64,000 nt of DNA from Sacculina carcini (taxonomy: Eukaryota; Arthropoda; Thecostraca; Sacculinidae), in contig OU696588.1 of assembly GCA_916048095.2 (NCBI GenBank), positions 6,691,001 through 6,755,000 of the forward strand. Reading direction: 5' to 3'. Position 1 is the stretch's first letter, and every line of letters begins with the position of its first letter. Position numbers and translations under genes: made by a program. Below the pieces are notes generated by a model that saw nothing but the letters and a program-made list of their open reading frames with translations, was not told where the DNA came from and made no database searches. Of this stretch, positions 53,771 through 64,000 are shown one piece after another.

Positions 53771-55640
53771 CGACAACAACAACAACAACAACAACAGTGT
53801 GTATTTGGTATAGCGCCCATCATCATAGGCGCTCATACAAGTACTTAAGTACTGCAGAAAAATATGAAATATATACTGGCAATGCGAGCATGGGATAATA
53901 CGATAATAAGAGCTCGATCATAGAACAACAAAATAACACACGGATTAAATCAAGGAGAAGCAGGGGAGCAGAACAGCAGCAGGACACAAACAAGCACGTA
54001 GAAGAGCGCAGCGTAAATACATTGAAGACAGGGGAACAAATGCATGCACGCAGAATATACACAGTCACAGGCTTCCCGGACAAGTGCAACTATATACATG
54101 ACGCAAACGCAGAATCAAACAATCAACTACATAAAAGGAACATAAATGAGATCAGAGGGAGGCGAAAGGAGTCAAGGCGTGAGTGGTGGGATCGAAGGAT
54201 AGATCAAAATGATATTTACGAAGAGAAGAAGCAAATAAACGATAAGACAACGATGAGGTGATGTGAGAGGAGAGAGTTGTAAAAACGCGGACCGAAAAAG
54301 GAGAAAGATTTGGAAGACCACGCGGAGTAATAAAAAGCGAGGGCAGGCTAAAGCGACAGGATGTCGAGAAGAGGGGGTTTCAGAGTGAGAAAGTAAGGCA
54401 TAGGGATATGCAGGTCTAGTGGGACAGTGCAACAGTTTAAAGATTATGGAACAAATTTTAAAGTGAATTCTAGATTTGATAGGAAGCCAGCGAAACTTGA
54501 AAAGATAAGAAGTATGACGGCAGAAAGCAGGATATAAAACAAAACGGCAGGATTGGTTCATCATACGCTGAAGAATTTTCAAGGAAGATTTAGGACAGTT
54601 GAAGTGGAGCGAGCTGCAGTAATCCAGTCTAGAAAAGATGAGTGATTGAACAAGCTTGATAGAAGAGGGCTGGTCGAGGCATGGACGGATAGGATAGAGA
54701 GAGCGCAGTATAAGGCGACATATGCGAGCAGTAGCAAGACTATTGGCAGAGAAGGAAAGTGAAGAATCAAAGATAATGCCAAGGTTTCTAACAGACGAAG
54801 AGAGAGATATGGGCAATAGATGAGACAAACGAGGAGGGTGAAGAGCAAGACATTCTGATTTATCAGTATTCAGAAGAAGGCAACGGGAGGAGGTCCAAGA
54901 AGATTTATCAGACAGTATACCAGACAGAAGAGCAGGGTCAGAAAAGGGACAAGGTATATAGAAATGGATGTCATCAGCATATATGTGAAAAGGGATAGAC
55001 CAGCGTCGTAGGATAGGGCAGAGAGAGGACACATAAAGATTGAAAAGAAGAGGACCAAGGATAGACCCTTGAGGTACGCCAGAGGTAAGAGGGATCGAAT
55101 TTGAGACGGAAGAGTTGAACTGGACAGAGTAATATGCAAATAGGAGCGAAGCAAGGAGAGCGTGGAATCAGAATCGCCAATGTGAGAAGGGTCTTTAATG
55201 AGAATTTCATGATCTACAAGGTCAAATGCTGAGCGTAAGTCAAGGACAAGGAGAATGGATTTTCGAAAGGAAAATGACGACAAAATACCTTCAGTGACCG
55301 AGATGAGGACAGATTCAGTACTATGATAAGGACGAAATCCGGATTGGTGAATGTCAAGGACATTACAAATAAAAGGGGATAACTGAGAAAAGATGGCAGA
55401 TTCCAGGAGTTTGGAGGAAAAACTAAGGAGGGATATAGGACGGTAGTAACAGCATAAGGAAGGTTCAAGCGAGGGTTTCTTGAGGATAGGGCGAACATAG
55501 GCGTAAGGAGTAAGTGAGGAGTCAGGGCAATGAGCACATGATTCAATAATTGAAAAATGAAAAATAATTCGGAAATGAGCAGTGAGCCAACCAAGGCGGC
55601 GGAGGAGAATACAAGAATATTAGAAGCAGTGAGAAGAATG
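53771..55640 (-). mobile_element. L2-like LINE relic with (TTG)n tail
   Basis: 3' end at 53771 is (GTT)n on the minus strand, preceded by the tail motif (53795-53830). ORF2 parts: IYADDIHFYIPCPF (FADD/YADD box region, about 54970), LALHPPRLSHLLP, SVRNLGIIFDSSLSF, IFSRLDYCSSLHF and KFRWLPIKSRIHFKI (54172-55032). Upstream, frame-broken RT fingers and palm are at 55000-55590 (LVLDLRSAFDLVDHEIL). 5' truncated. Inactive. Confidence 0.85.
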
Positions 55641-56189
55641 TCTTCAATATTAATGACAAATTAATACACTAACCTCAACAAAATCACGACGAAGCAGAAA
55701 CGCGATAAAAGGAAAACTCACACACGCATTAGAGATGGGCTGATGAAATCGATACTAGTGCCGGGCAAACAAACTTTGACACCAGACATCCATCTCTACA
55801 TGACTGTGTCCGTCATGGGTTCTAATTGATGGCGATAGTGGTTAACCAAGTCACATAAATTTTATGAACTGTAAACGGTCAGCGAAGTCCACATGACAAT
55901 TTAGGAAACAATATGATTCGAATCGCTAGCATCAAGCGTGGTACACTAACAGTAAATGTACTCGGAAGTTATGAACCCGGGTTAGTGAATGTAACGCAAG
56001 TAATACAACCGTCTCGTGGACCGAAGAATTGGTGGCAATATTTGATTATTCAACGGTATTGCTATATGGTTATGCTCAGTCCATGATCGAATTGATCTTG
56101 ACTTTTTGTAAATATAGATTTGTTATAGACACACTAGTTGTGTTGATTAATGTTTGGGCTTTGGTATTGTGACGTGTTACGTGCAGGAA
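55641..56189. other. Spacer without recognised gene
   Basis: No coding region, repeat end or RNA gene recognised. Confidence 0.5.
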
Positions 56190-56429
56190 CCAGTGGCGGA
56201 TCCAGAGTGCAATTTTGGGAGGGGCTAAATGAATTTGGGGAGGGGGTTGAATCTTTGGGGCGATCAGTCATATGCATACATCACTATGCAACCTCTTTAT
56301 GATAATGCTTATATCAACAGAAAATATTTTTCTCGATCTCTTAGTGAATCTCTTGGTTGAGGAGTTGATGGAACCATTTGGGGGGGGGGGGGGATAAAGC
56401 CCCCTGGTACCCCTGGATCCGCCAGTGGC
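56190..56429. mobile_element. hAT-type MITE
   Basis: Ends CCAGTGGCGGATCCAG and CTGGATCCGCCAGTGG form a 16-bp inverted repeat with one mismatch. The interior (CTCTTAGTGAATCTCTTGG, GAGTTGATGGAACC) resembles the inside of the hAT relic at 58350-58430, so it is probably a deletion derivative of that family. Contains a G15-like run. Confidence 0.75.
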
Positions 56430-56516
56430 AAGCATATATCGCACCACTTCGCGGGACTTGTCAGAAGCCATGACTGAAAATCAGAAACACATGCGCAGTA
56501 TCCTCTACCCTTGCCG

Positions 56517-57000
56517 TACAACAACAACAACAAACATGTATTTCGTATAGCGCCAGAATGATACAAGGGCGCGAAGGGACCAGAAAGAAGTCATCTAAAT
56601 ATAAAATGCAAGTATACACAAGCTAAAACAAAAGTATATGCTAAAACGAGAGGGCAAATGCAAGATAAAGTGACATTTATACGGAGGAAATATTTACACC
56701 ACATTGCGGTCAGATGCTGCAGCGAGGGAGAGATGACGATGGAGAGCAGAAGAGAAAGACGCGAATGAGGATGAATCGCGAATGTCAGAGGGAAGTGAGT
56801 TAAATATACGCGGGGCTGAAAAATATAATGATTTGGCAGACCAGGAGAGGTTAAGAGCAGCTGGACAGATGAGAGGGGGTGAACGTCGTGAGATTGGCCC
56901 GTTGTTAAGGATAAGAAGAGAGCGAAGATATCAGGGAGAAGATGAAGAATGGAGGATTTTGTATACGAGTGTAAACAACAAAACACTAAAATATATTACA
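56517..57000 (-). mobile_element. 5'-truncated L2-like LINE 3' fragment
   Basis: Begins at (CAA)n, equal to a (TTG)n tail on the minus strand, then the tail motif GTATTTCGTATAGCGCC, then sequence parallel to the ORF2 end in the 54-kb copy. Short and without an open frame. Confidence 0.65.
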
Positions 57001-57003
57001 GAC

Positions 57004-57038
57004 AGGCGCGCGTGGGCATCACTGCCCCACGCGCGCCT
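57004..57038. repeat. Strong hairpin shared with 13291-13326
   Basis: AGGCGCGCGTGGG pairs perfectly with CCCACGCGCGCCT around a 9-base loop. Outer bases match the hairpin at 13291. Confidence 0.7.
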
Positions 57039-57419
57039 TCAAGACGTCACACTCCAACAACACTTCCAACACGACTCCACGTTCACACCGTGACATACGG
57101 GAGCACCCACACACACTCACAAGCCTCACATCCACCGAAACAACCAATCAGCGGCGAGCCGGTCACTCGCTCGCCGCCGCGGGCATCAACACTTGACAAA
57201 CACACATACACACCGACACAACTATACACACTCGCTCACACACTCTCGCACGCAATGCACAATTCAACCATGCACGACCACAAATATACACTCTAACACA
57301 TTCACGCACTCAGACACAATCTCTCACACACGTTTTCACTGCACACGATCACATCACAACGAGACAGCACAGTTTGTATTTTATTCGATTAATAGCAGAA
57401 AGCCAGTGTAGTTTCTGGG
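57039..57419. other. CA-rich spacer
   Basis: CACACA/CTCGCTCACAC-like low-complexity sequence. No gene recognised. Confidence 0.5.
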
Positions 57420-57602
57420 TGTCTTGAGAAGTAGGAGTCCGTGGAGTAAGGCAAAATATGAAACAACAGGATTGGTTAAGGACGGAATCAAGGCGACGAA
57501 AAGTTTTGTATGGGAGGTGGAAAAATATGGAATTGCAGTAGTCTATGCGGGGAATAATGTGAGGTTGTATGGTGAGAAGCGCTGAGTGGTAGTCCAGAAA
57601 AG

Positions 57603-58465
57603 CAGTGGTTTCTGCGATAACTTTTTTTTGAACTTGCGATAACGATAAAACGATATATTTTTCCCCAACCTGCGATAAACGATAAAAAATTCAAAACCCA
57701 ACCTGCGATTAACGATAAAACGATAGCGATAAGAAATGTTAACTTGCGATAACAAAAGCGATAAATGACAAGTACCTTTTCTAGTTGAAATATTTATCAA
57801 AAAACATACAGACTATTTTCCCCATTGATAATTAAACTAGACAAAAACTGTCATTGGAACCAGTCTATGGCGTACAAGTTATATTCCACATTAATATCTC
57901 TGCCTCAGACTCTCCCTGCCTCCTCTCCCTCCTCAAGACAGCATCCAGGAGCTGCATGTTTCCTTTGGTGAAGACCAACTTCTCAAACCTGTCACTGGTC
58001 ATGCATGCATTCTTGGGCTTGATGACGTCATCAGCAGTGCTGAACATGCGATCCACGTCAGCAGAGCTGGGCATGGCCGTGTTGTACTTGCTGAACAGCG
58101 AGATCCACTTCTGCCTGTACATGCTGGGGAATTGCCCATGCTTCATCTCTGCCACCTTGCTCCTACCCCAAGTGTCCACCTCCTTGATGAGCTCCTCAAT
58201 GTTGGACCCATCATCCTCCACGACAGTGGGACTTTCCAGGAGGGCAAATGGGTCGTACCTGGCTTATTTAGGCTTTCCAGTCACCATGTGCTGGCTCTTG
58301 CTGGATGGGAGAGGGTCAGGTGTCATTGGCGGGTCCAGAGTGGAGCTCAGGGGGCCGAAGCATCCCCAAAAATGTTTCTATCAACTCCTTATAACCGAGA
58401 GGTTCACTAAGAGGTCAGAGAAATAATCTTTTATCGCCCATTCTTACCGTACGCGGCAACCACTG
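57603..58465 (-). mobile_element. hAT relic, 863 bp, with target-site duplication
   Basis: Ends CAGTGGTTTCTGCGATAAC and, reverse-complemented from the right, CAGTGGTTGCCGCG. CAGAAAAG (57595-57602) and CAGAAGAG (58466-58473) are an 8-bp duplication with one difference. Subterminal GCGATAACGATAAA-type repeats lie at 57610-57770. It inserted in an L2-like LINE. Confidence 0.88.
57865..58221 (-). pseudogene. hAT transposase C-terminal fragment
   Basis: 118 codons open: NIEELIKEVDTW, FPSMYRQKW, DRMFSTADDVIKPKNACMTS and DRFEKLVFTKGNMQLLDAVL, the hAT dimerisation domain. Upstream sequence to 58430 is decayed and the catalytic core is missing. A homologue lies at 28304-28827. Confidence 0.8.
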
Positions 58466-59160
58466 CAGAAGAGGTGGAATGGAGCAAAGTTGACGAATAA
58501 GATATTGGCAAGTACGCTGGGTATTATTGATATGGCGGTAAAAAGTGGGCTAGGCATCGACAATACCGTCAAGGTTGCGAATTTGAGAACATAGGGGCAT
58601 ACTAAGAACCGAGGGAGAGATGGAGGGGAGATGAAAAATCAAGTATTGCGTTTTCTCGGGATTCAACAGATCACGAGAAGCGGCCCAGGCAGAAATATCA
58701 GCGGGTAGGTTGGGGACAGGAGAAGATGAGGAAAAATGTAGAGGAAAATAGATGTGTACATCATCTGCGTAAATATGGAATGACACTGAATAGGGCACAG
58801 AGAAGAGACATATAAATTGAATAGGGTTGCACCCAATAGTGATCCCTGTGGCGCCCCTGAGTTTAGGGCAAGAGACGAGGACGTGCCGCTGTTACAGCGA
58901 ACTGCGTAGGAGCGGTCGGAAAGAAAAGACGTTAGTGGAAGTGCTGTTGAGCTAATGCCTGCTGCCTGTAAATTTTTGCGGAGGATACTGTGATTCACTA
59001 AGTCGAAGACGGAGGAGAAATATATTGATATGAAAAGCACAGTATATTTTAAGAAGATTTGAGAAAATACGTCTGAAATTAAGGAAAGGAGTACAGTCTC
59101 TGTGGAATGGCGTGGCACGAATCCGGATTGCACTGGGTCAAGTGTAGAATTTATATGGGG

Positions 59161-59328
59161 GTGCAGCTGTTCTGGTTGTCAGCCATGACTTGTGGTCAGT
59201 TCCGCGAAGTGCTGTGAGACGTTCTTGCGCGTGACGCACCACAGTATGTTGCACTGGTCCTGGTGAATGTAGTGAGTGTGCGTGTATGCGTTCCTTTATT
59301 TAGATATTGCTTAGTGAGTATATTGGTG
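59161..59328 (+). other. Likely 5' flank or 5' UTR of GGPPS
   Basis: Sequence between a LINE relic and the first GGPPS ATG. No TATA box or initiator could be assigned with confidence. Confidence 0.4.
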
Positions 59329-59436
59329 ATGTCAGATTCATCCAATCAGTCTAGAAAGGGAATCTGTGATGATGACAGCAGTAAAAAGCATGGCGCTGAA
59401 CTGCTCAGTCTTTCTGGTTCCTCACATCAAGATATG
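59329..59436 (+). CDS. GGPS1: GGPPS exon 1 (proposed)
   Basis: 36 codons from ATG ([11 protein letters not shown]) to donor GTTAGT at 59437, phase 0. It was chosen because it joins in frame to exon 2 just where the conserved LLLQPF block begins. The reading frame also continues into the intron for 211 more codons. Confidence 0.6.
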
Positions 59437-62400
59437 GTTAGTGTTTCGGACCACACATCTTTCGACATTACACCTCACCGTGGTTTCGACATTACACCTC
59501 ACCTTGGTTTCGACATTACACCTCACCTTGATTTCGACATTACACCTCACCTTGGTTTCGACATTACATCTCACCTTGGTTTCGACATTTCACCTTACCT
59601 TGGTTTCGACATTACACCTCACCTTGGTTCCGACATTACACCTCACCTTGGTTTCGACATTACATCTCACCTTGGTTTCGACATTACACCTTACCTTGGT
59701 TTCGACATTACACCTTACCTTGGTTTCGACATTACACCTCACCTTGGTTCCGACATTACACCTCACCTTGGTTTCGACATTTCATCTCACCTTGGTTTCG
59801 ACATTACACCTTACCTTGGTTTCGACATTACACCTCACCTTGGTTCCGACATTACACCTTACCTTGGTTTCGACATTACACCTCACCTTGGTTTCGACAT
59901 TACACCTCACCTTGGTTTCGACATTACACCTTACCTTGGTTTTGCTTTTGGCATGATAACGCTACATTTCCGGAAATGTGGCGTTAAACGCATTGCTCAA
60001 GAGAGGTACAATGTACTTCACATGTCTGATACTTTTGTTTTTTTGTTTATCTGCCATTTCCAAGTATAGTTTTTTTATTTCTTTGCTAGTTCTGAGTTTA
60101 ATGTTGTGCATACTTTGAAACAGAATGTGTGGTTGTGTTGTTTGGGGTTTCAGTTATTGCTGCAGCCGTTCCACTATATATGTCAAAATCCGGGCAAGCA
60201 GATTCGCACGAGACTTGCGCATTCGTTCAATCACTGGCTGAGAATTCCGAGCGACAAATTGGCCTTGATTGGCGACATTGTCGAAATGCTGCATAACGCC
60301 AGTCTGCTGTCGGTGGCCTTCTCTCTTTCATCAATCTATCGCGAAATTATTTGTGAAAATCACGTTTTTCTGTGTTTTCAGTGTATTACTTGCAGTCGAT
60401 GTCTGTATTATCGTCATATCATGCTATTTTCGTGAATAAGCACTGTTTTGTATGTACTCCCTCGAAAATTGGAACTCTTATCTCAGATGTGTTTGGCTCG
60501 CATCTGGTCGTTTTATCTTACACTTGAGTGTACCGCTGCACGGTTCAACCATATAGTCTGATATGTCATATAGTCAATGTTGTCACAGGGTACAAGTGTG
60601 TCATTTAGTCTTAGTACAGGATTGCCCACGTTTTAATGTAAACATGAGTTGATTGATTAGCTGGATATAATATGCAGTAAATCTTCAGGGTTATTATATT
60701 TGTTTTTTTAATGTCTTGGTCATGTCACAGCTGTATTTTTTGTATTTTGCCAAGTTGAATTTCAACACCAACACCAAACAGTAATCAATATCAGTAAAAC
60801 CACAGCAAATTAAACACATAAATTTGGCAGCAACTCACTAAGCGCTGTGCTTATTTTCAGTCAGCCCTTTAACTAAGCAAAAAAAACAAAAAACAAAAAA
60901 AAACTACACAACTATCAAATAACACACATACGAAGTTATTGAACAGTTGATCGCTTCTCGATTAATTATACTAATTATATTTAATATTTAAATCTGGAGA
61001 GCTGCAGTCATTTTTTCTTGAAACTCTTAATTGTCAAACAGGTTTTTATGTCCTTTTTAATATTTCAAATTTTTACTCCCGCCACACTAAATTGCCTGCA
61101 TCTGGTTCTCGGAAAAGTTTTATCAAATTTTTCCGGATGTCTTTTATTTGTGCTGAATGTTAGTTGTATGTTAGTGGGCAATAGTTTTTTATGCACCCGG
61201 TACATGAACACTGCCGTGTTTAGTTTCACCATATTATCAAAGTTAATAATTTCGTATAATTTGTTCAGTTCAGTTCAGTGTATTTGTTATAGCGCCTGTC
61301 ATACACGGGCGCGCAGCAGCTAAACAGTATGAACAAGCGGACAAAGCTAAACAGTTATTACAGAAACAATAAAAAGAACACATGAATATAGCAATTTGAA
61401 GTAAGATTTCGTGGATTGTCGAATTTTTATATTTGCGATGATCCTTATGAATTGTTTCTGAGTTGTAATTAGTTTTGTCAGTCTGGTTTTATACGTCGAC
61501 CCCCAAATTTCATTGCAAAAACTCAAGTGTGGCTGTTATACAAAATGAGACACGCATTTCCACCGATGAAATGTCTGAGTTTAAACATTGCGTACGATAT
61601 TTTCGAGAAAAAAATTGTTGCAATGCTTATATGATGTATCCAAGATAGGTTTTGATCAATAGTCACCCCCAAGAATGTTATCGTTTCGGCTTTTCGAATG
61701 AATGAACCGTCAATCTTGATGCACATTTCATCCTGGTTTTTCTTTGTCTGTTCTCATCGAGTCAACGTTTCAACGAATCCAGTTCAAAATCCACACTCTT
61801 TTTTAATGATTTCAAATTCGGAGATGATGAAAATAGATTGGTGTCATCAGCGAAGAGGATTTTCTGGTTGTCTAGATATATGGAATATCTAGTTTATATA
61901 TAACAGGAAGAGCGTGGGCCCCAGAACCGATCCTTGAACTACTCCACATACCATACTCTTCTCATGTGATATCATTCCTCGCTAAGAAACCACTTGATGC
62001 TTTTCTGTTAGATAACTAGTTATTTATTGGTGTTGTTTATTGAATCATATTTATTTGTGTTGTTGTTACTTATTGAATCATATTTATATTTATTGTTGGA
62101 TGTTTCTTATTGAATCATATTTATTGTTATTGATTGTTATTTATTACTTATTTATTAATATTTATTCTTATTTATTGATAGCTGTTATTTACTGAATCAC
62201 ATATTTATTGTTTATTGTTATTATTTATTGAGGAACGTGGGCGGAGTGACATTATGGATTGTTATCGGATGATGGTTTAATATTTATTGTTATTTATTTA
62301 TTATTTTCTTTCCAACTCTCTTTCTAGACTTTTTTCTTTTCGAACTCTCTTTCTCTCTGAATCTTTTGGGCGCTTCCGGTACATGGGGCCACCTTAGGGT

Positions 62401-63757
62401 GGTAATAGTGCTTGCACTCTTCCCATGCTACTGGATTTGCCTGTAATTAATAATAATAATAACAATCATGTCCTATTCCTCTTATACCATACCTTTCAAG
62501 TTTTATTAAGAGAATTTCATGCTCTACGGTATCGAAAGCTTTTTTAAGTCCAAGAATAAGCCCATGGTGTAATACTTGTTGTCTAGCGAGGAAGTTATAA
62601 GCTCAACGGTGTCTGCTATAGCATGGTTAACTGACTTTTTTATTGAAACCCGTATTGATTGCAGTGTATGATGTTGTTTTTGGAAATAAAAGAATTAATT
62701 TTTTTCGAAGACAATTTTTCTAGTAATGGAAAATTTAGAATTTTGGAAATTTGGTAGTCAATCAGTCTGGCATTGTTATTATTGTAAGATTTATATTTTA
62801 TTTATTTATTCTATATATTTTATTTATATATTCTATATATTTTATTTATTATTATATTATTATCATTAGTGTTATATTCGTGCGATGCTTGTCCAGGATC
62901 GATGACATTCAGGATTGCAGCATTTTGAGGCGGGGATTTCCCGTGGCTCACAGTATCTACGGAGCGGCGGGCACCATCAACGCAGCCAATTACGTCTATT
63001 TCATGGGCCTTGAACGCACCATTGCCCTAGGACATGCTCAGGTTTCTCGCTGCTACATTACACAATTACGCATTTGAACACGGAAAATCTATGTTGGCTA
63101 GTGCAAACTGTCACGGTCCTGGCTGTCACACTGAAGGTTTGGCTGAAACACACGAGTTATTCCAGTCACGATCAGCACGCAGCAAACTGCACGACTGGCC
63201 TCTCAAAAAATCTACCATGCAACAAAAAGCTACACCTTGAAATGAGTTCAACCATTTCACTTCGTCAGAGAATATAATCCGGATTATTCGCGCTCAAAGC
63301 GTACATTTTAGCCACTGCAACGTTGTTTTTTGATAATATTCTATCTCGATGCTTGGTGCGGCCTGATTTAGCGTGATGAGGGCGTGTTACTGCTTGCTCG
63401 CGGAAATATGGGATCGAGACGGGCTGAGTCACCAACAGTTTCCGGCTCTAGATAGATCACGTGCTCTCATACACTCATATATCAATATATACTGTAATAT
63501 AACACTGGAATATTTCGGGGATTATATTTGGTTTATTGGTGTAGTTGTAGAAATGCTTGTATTACGCGGTCGTTTAAGATCATGTGCTCTCTCAATTTAA
63601 CCAGTGGTATGTGTGTGTATGTGTGTTTGTGTTAAGGCAACTCGAGTGTTTTGTGAGCAGTTACTGGAGCTTCACCGAGGTCAGGGCATGGAGATTTACT
63701 GGCGGGATAAATACCAGTGTCCCAGCGAGCAGGAGTACAGAACTATGACTATTTGCA
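59329..63757 (+). CDS. GGPS1: Geranylgeranyl diphosphate synthase, 5' four exons
   Basis: Exons 59329-59436, 60154-60308, 62897-63041, 63637-63757; the gene continues beyond the window. The enzyme condenses isopentenyl and farnesyl diphosphate to GGPP for protein prenylation. Exon 2 encodes [20 protein letters not shown] and [13 protein letters not shown]; the exon 2/3 join gives [20 protein letters not shown], the first Asp-rich motif (DDxxD-like DDIQD) that binds Mg-diphosphate; exon 3 continues to [21 protein letters not shown]; exon 4 encodes [20 protein letters not shown] and ends MTIC plus one base at donor GTGAGA. Donors GTTAGT, GTCGGT, GTTTCT, GTGAGA. The short exon 1 is the least certain part: it joins in phase 0 and supplies a plausible N-terminus, but has no homology of its own. 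The second Asp motif lies outside the window. Confidence 0.93.
59461..59940 (+). repeat. 24-bp minisatellite, 20 units, in GGPPS intron 1
   Basis: Exactly 20 head-to-tail units of TTCGACATTACACCTCACCT + TGGT, translating as FDITPHLG. Variants are mostly Pro-Tyr, Ser-His and Ser-Asp-Ile forms. Units 7-10 and 12-15 repeat the same order of variants, suggesting a 120-bp higher-order duplication. It begins 24 bases inside the proposed intron and is in frame with exon 1; a second frame is open as well. Confidence 0.95.
60154..60308 (+). CDS. GGPS1: GGPPS exon 2
   Basis: Acceptor GGGTTTCAG, donor GTCGGT. Encodes the conserved PGKQIRTRL and EMLHNASLL blocks and ends two bases into a Leu codon. Confidence 0.95.
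60309..61274 (+). other. GGPS1: GGPPS intron 2, left part
   Basis: AT-rich, no recognised TE domain or exon. Confidence 0.7.
61275..62700 (-). mobile_element. LINE relic in GGPPS intron 2
   Basis: 3' tail motif GTATTTGTTATAGCGCCTGT at 61278, then decaying ORF2 read on the minus strand: [20 protein letters not shown] (about 61660), FADDTN (about 61845), [13 protein letters not shown] (about 61910-61950). The RT is further interrupted at 62020-62470. Jockey/CR1-like. Inactive. Confidence 0.75.
62020..62470 (+). mobile_element. AT-rich insertion with (TAA)n tail, SINE-like
   Basis: Splits the RT relic. Starts with TTTATT/GAATCATATTTATTG repeats and ends GGATTTGCCTGTAATTAATAATAATAATAAC split here for length, a tail typical of a retroposon. 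Includes TACATGGGGCCACCTTAGGG. No tRNA-like promoter was identified. Confidence 0.45.
62897..63041 (+). CDS. GGPS1: GGPPS exon 3
   Basis: Acceptor CTTGTCCAG, donor GTTTCT. Encodes [20 protein letters not shown] and [19 protein letters not shown]; contains the first Asp-rich motif. Confidence 0.96.
63637..63757 (+). CDS. GGPS1: GGPPS exon 4
   Basis: Acceptor TTGTGTTAAG, donor GTGAGA. Encodes [20 protein letters not shown] through [10 protein letters not shown]. Confidence 0.95.
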
Positions 63758-64000
63758 GTGAGACGCACGCTCCATTTTGTTCTCGTATTTGCTATTTCTC
63801 GTTCTGACATTGTGACGTCACAACTGGTATAGATGATATCATCTAATTCAACCGATGGGATCGTAGGTGTATATGCTGGGAAGTATAATGAAAACAGAAG
63901 CAGGTCATGGTTGACTTGCAATTTGTTAATGGTCCGATTATTAGTGTGTGTGTATTTTGGCGCGCTTTTTCAAGCAGGTCTTTCATTTGAGTATGCATTT
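63758..64000 (+). other. GGPS1: GGPPS intron 4, runs off window
   Basis: Starts with the GTGAGA donor; no further exon is visible before the window ends. Confidence 0.8.

Larger units (their letters stand above)
57420..59160 (-). mobile_element. L2-like LINE relic split by a hAT relic
   Basis: 58550-59133 decodes GFVPRHSTETVLLSLISDVF, FDLVNHSILRKNL, SGAPQGSLLGATLFNLYVSS and FHIYADDVHIYFP (YADD box), with one frameshift near 58800. Downstream ORF2 end sequence continues at 57420-57594 after the hAT insertion (57603-58465). Inactive. Confidence 0.82.

Noticed and set aside
60106..60435. ATG-like start at 60106 as the GGPPS start
   Set aside because: The start at 60106 is not followed by conserved sequence until after the acceptor at 60153, and the frame runs past the donor into the intron; conserved residues begin exactly at 60154.
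61523..61726. Short frame as an independent protein
   Set aside because: It is one piece of the LINE reverse transcriptase relic, as neighbouring frames give [13 protein letters not shown] and FADDTN.

Overview
This is a TE-dense window of nuclear DNA from an animal, most likely a protostome and probably an arthropod or other ecdysozoan. The evidence is spliced host genes with GT-AG introns, a BK-channel exon and a geranylgeranyl diphosphate synthase that read closest to insect proteins as I recall them, a PAN/ZP apical-matrix protein of the type known from ecdysozoans, and a degenerate TTAGG tract. The species cannot be named from the sequence.

Host genes. (1) The first coding exon of the BK channel slo lies on the minus strand (16128-16442); the rest of the gene must lie beyond the left edge, behind a TE-filled intron of at least 16 kb. 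(2) A complete six-exon mitochondrial porin (VDAC) gene lies on the minus strand (29840-37711); its exons join in phase to a 282-residue protein. (3) An intronless gene on the minus strand (39095-44341) encodes a 1748-residue secreted/transmembrane protein with twelve PAN/Apple modules arranged as four A-B-C triplets, then a ZP domain, a furin-type site and a membrane anchor. (4) The first four exons of geranylgeranyl diphosphate synthase lie on the plus strand (59329-63757) and run off the right edge. These four genes are unrelated in function; no operon or pathway links them.

Mobile DNA. 1.7-13.1 kb is a nest of insertions: an old foldback repeat holds two young Ty3/Gypsy elements (each with identical LTRs and a target-site duplication) and a Ginger-like DNA transposon whose left terminal repeat is split by a tRNA-Val-derived SINE. 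13.8-19.3 kb and 48.3-49.8 kb carry three copies of a hAT-like non-autonomous element, one with a full-length SINE inside. 20.0-21.6 kb is a tandem duplication. 22.1-27.0 kb is a LINE whose reverse-transcriptase core is replaced by a decayed LTR element. 27.9-29.1 and 57.6-58.5 kb are hAT relics. The VDAC introns contain a TTAA-flanked MITE and a decayed non-LTR reverse transcriptase. 47.0-52.3 kb is a LINE with PHD and CCCH fingers in ORF1. 53.2-59.2 kb is a pile of 3' fragments of L2-like LINEs, and a further LINE relic fills GGPPS intron 2.

Two minisatellites (23 bp x 19 and 24 bp x 20) are also present. The second starts 24 bp inside GGPPS intron 1 and stays open in frame with exon 1. No system that is clearly new to biology was found. 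The most unusual items are the 12-PAN/ZP protein, the Ginger-like element, the recently inserted Gypsy copy lacking the RT thumb/connection, and the in-frame intronic minisatellite.
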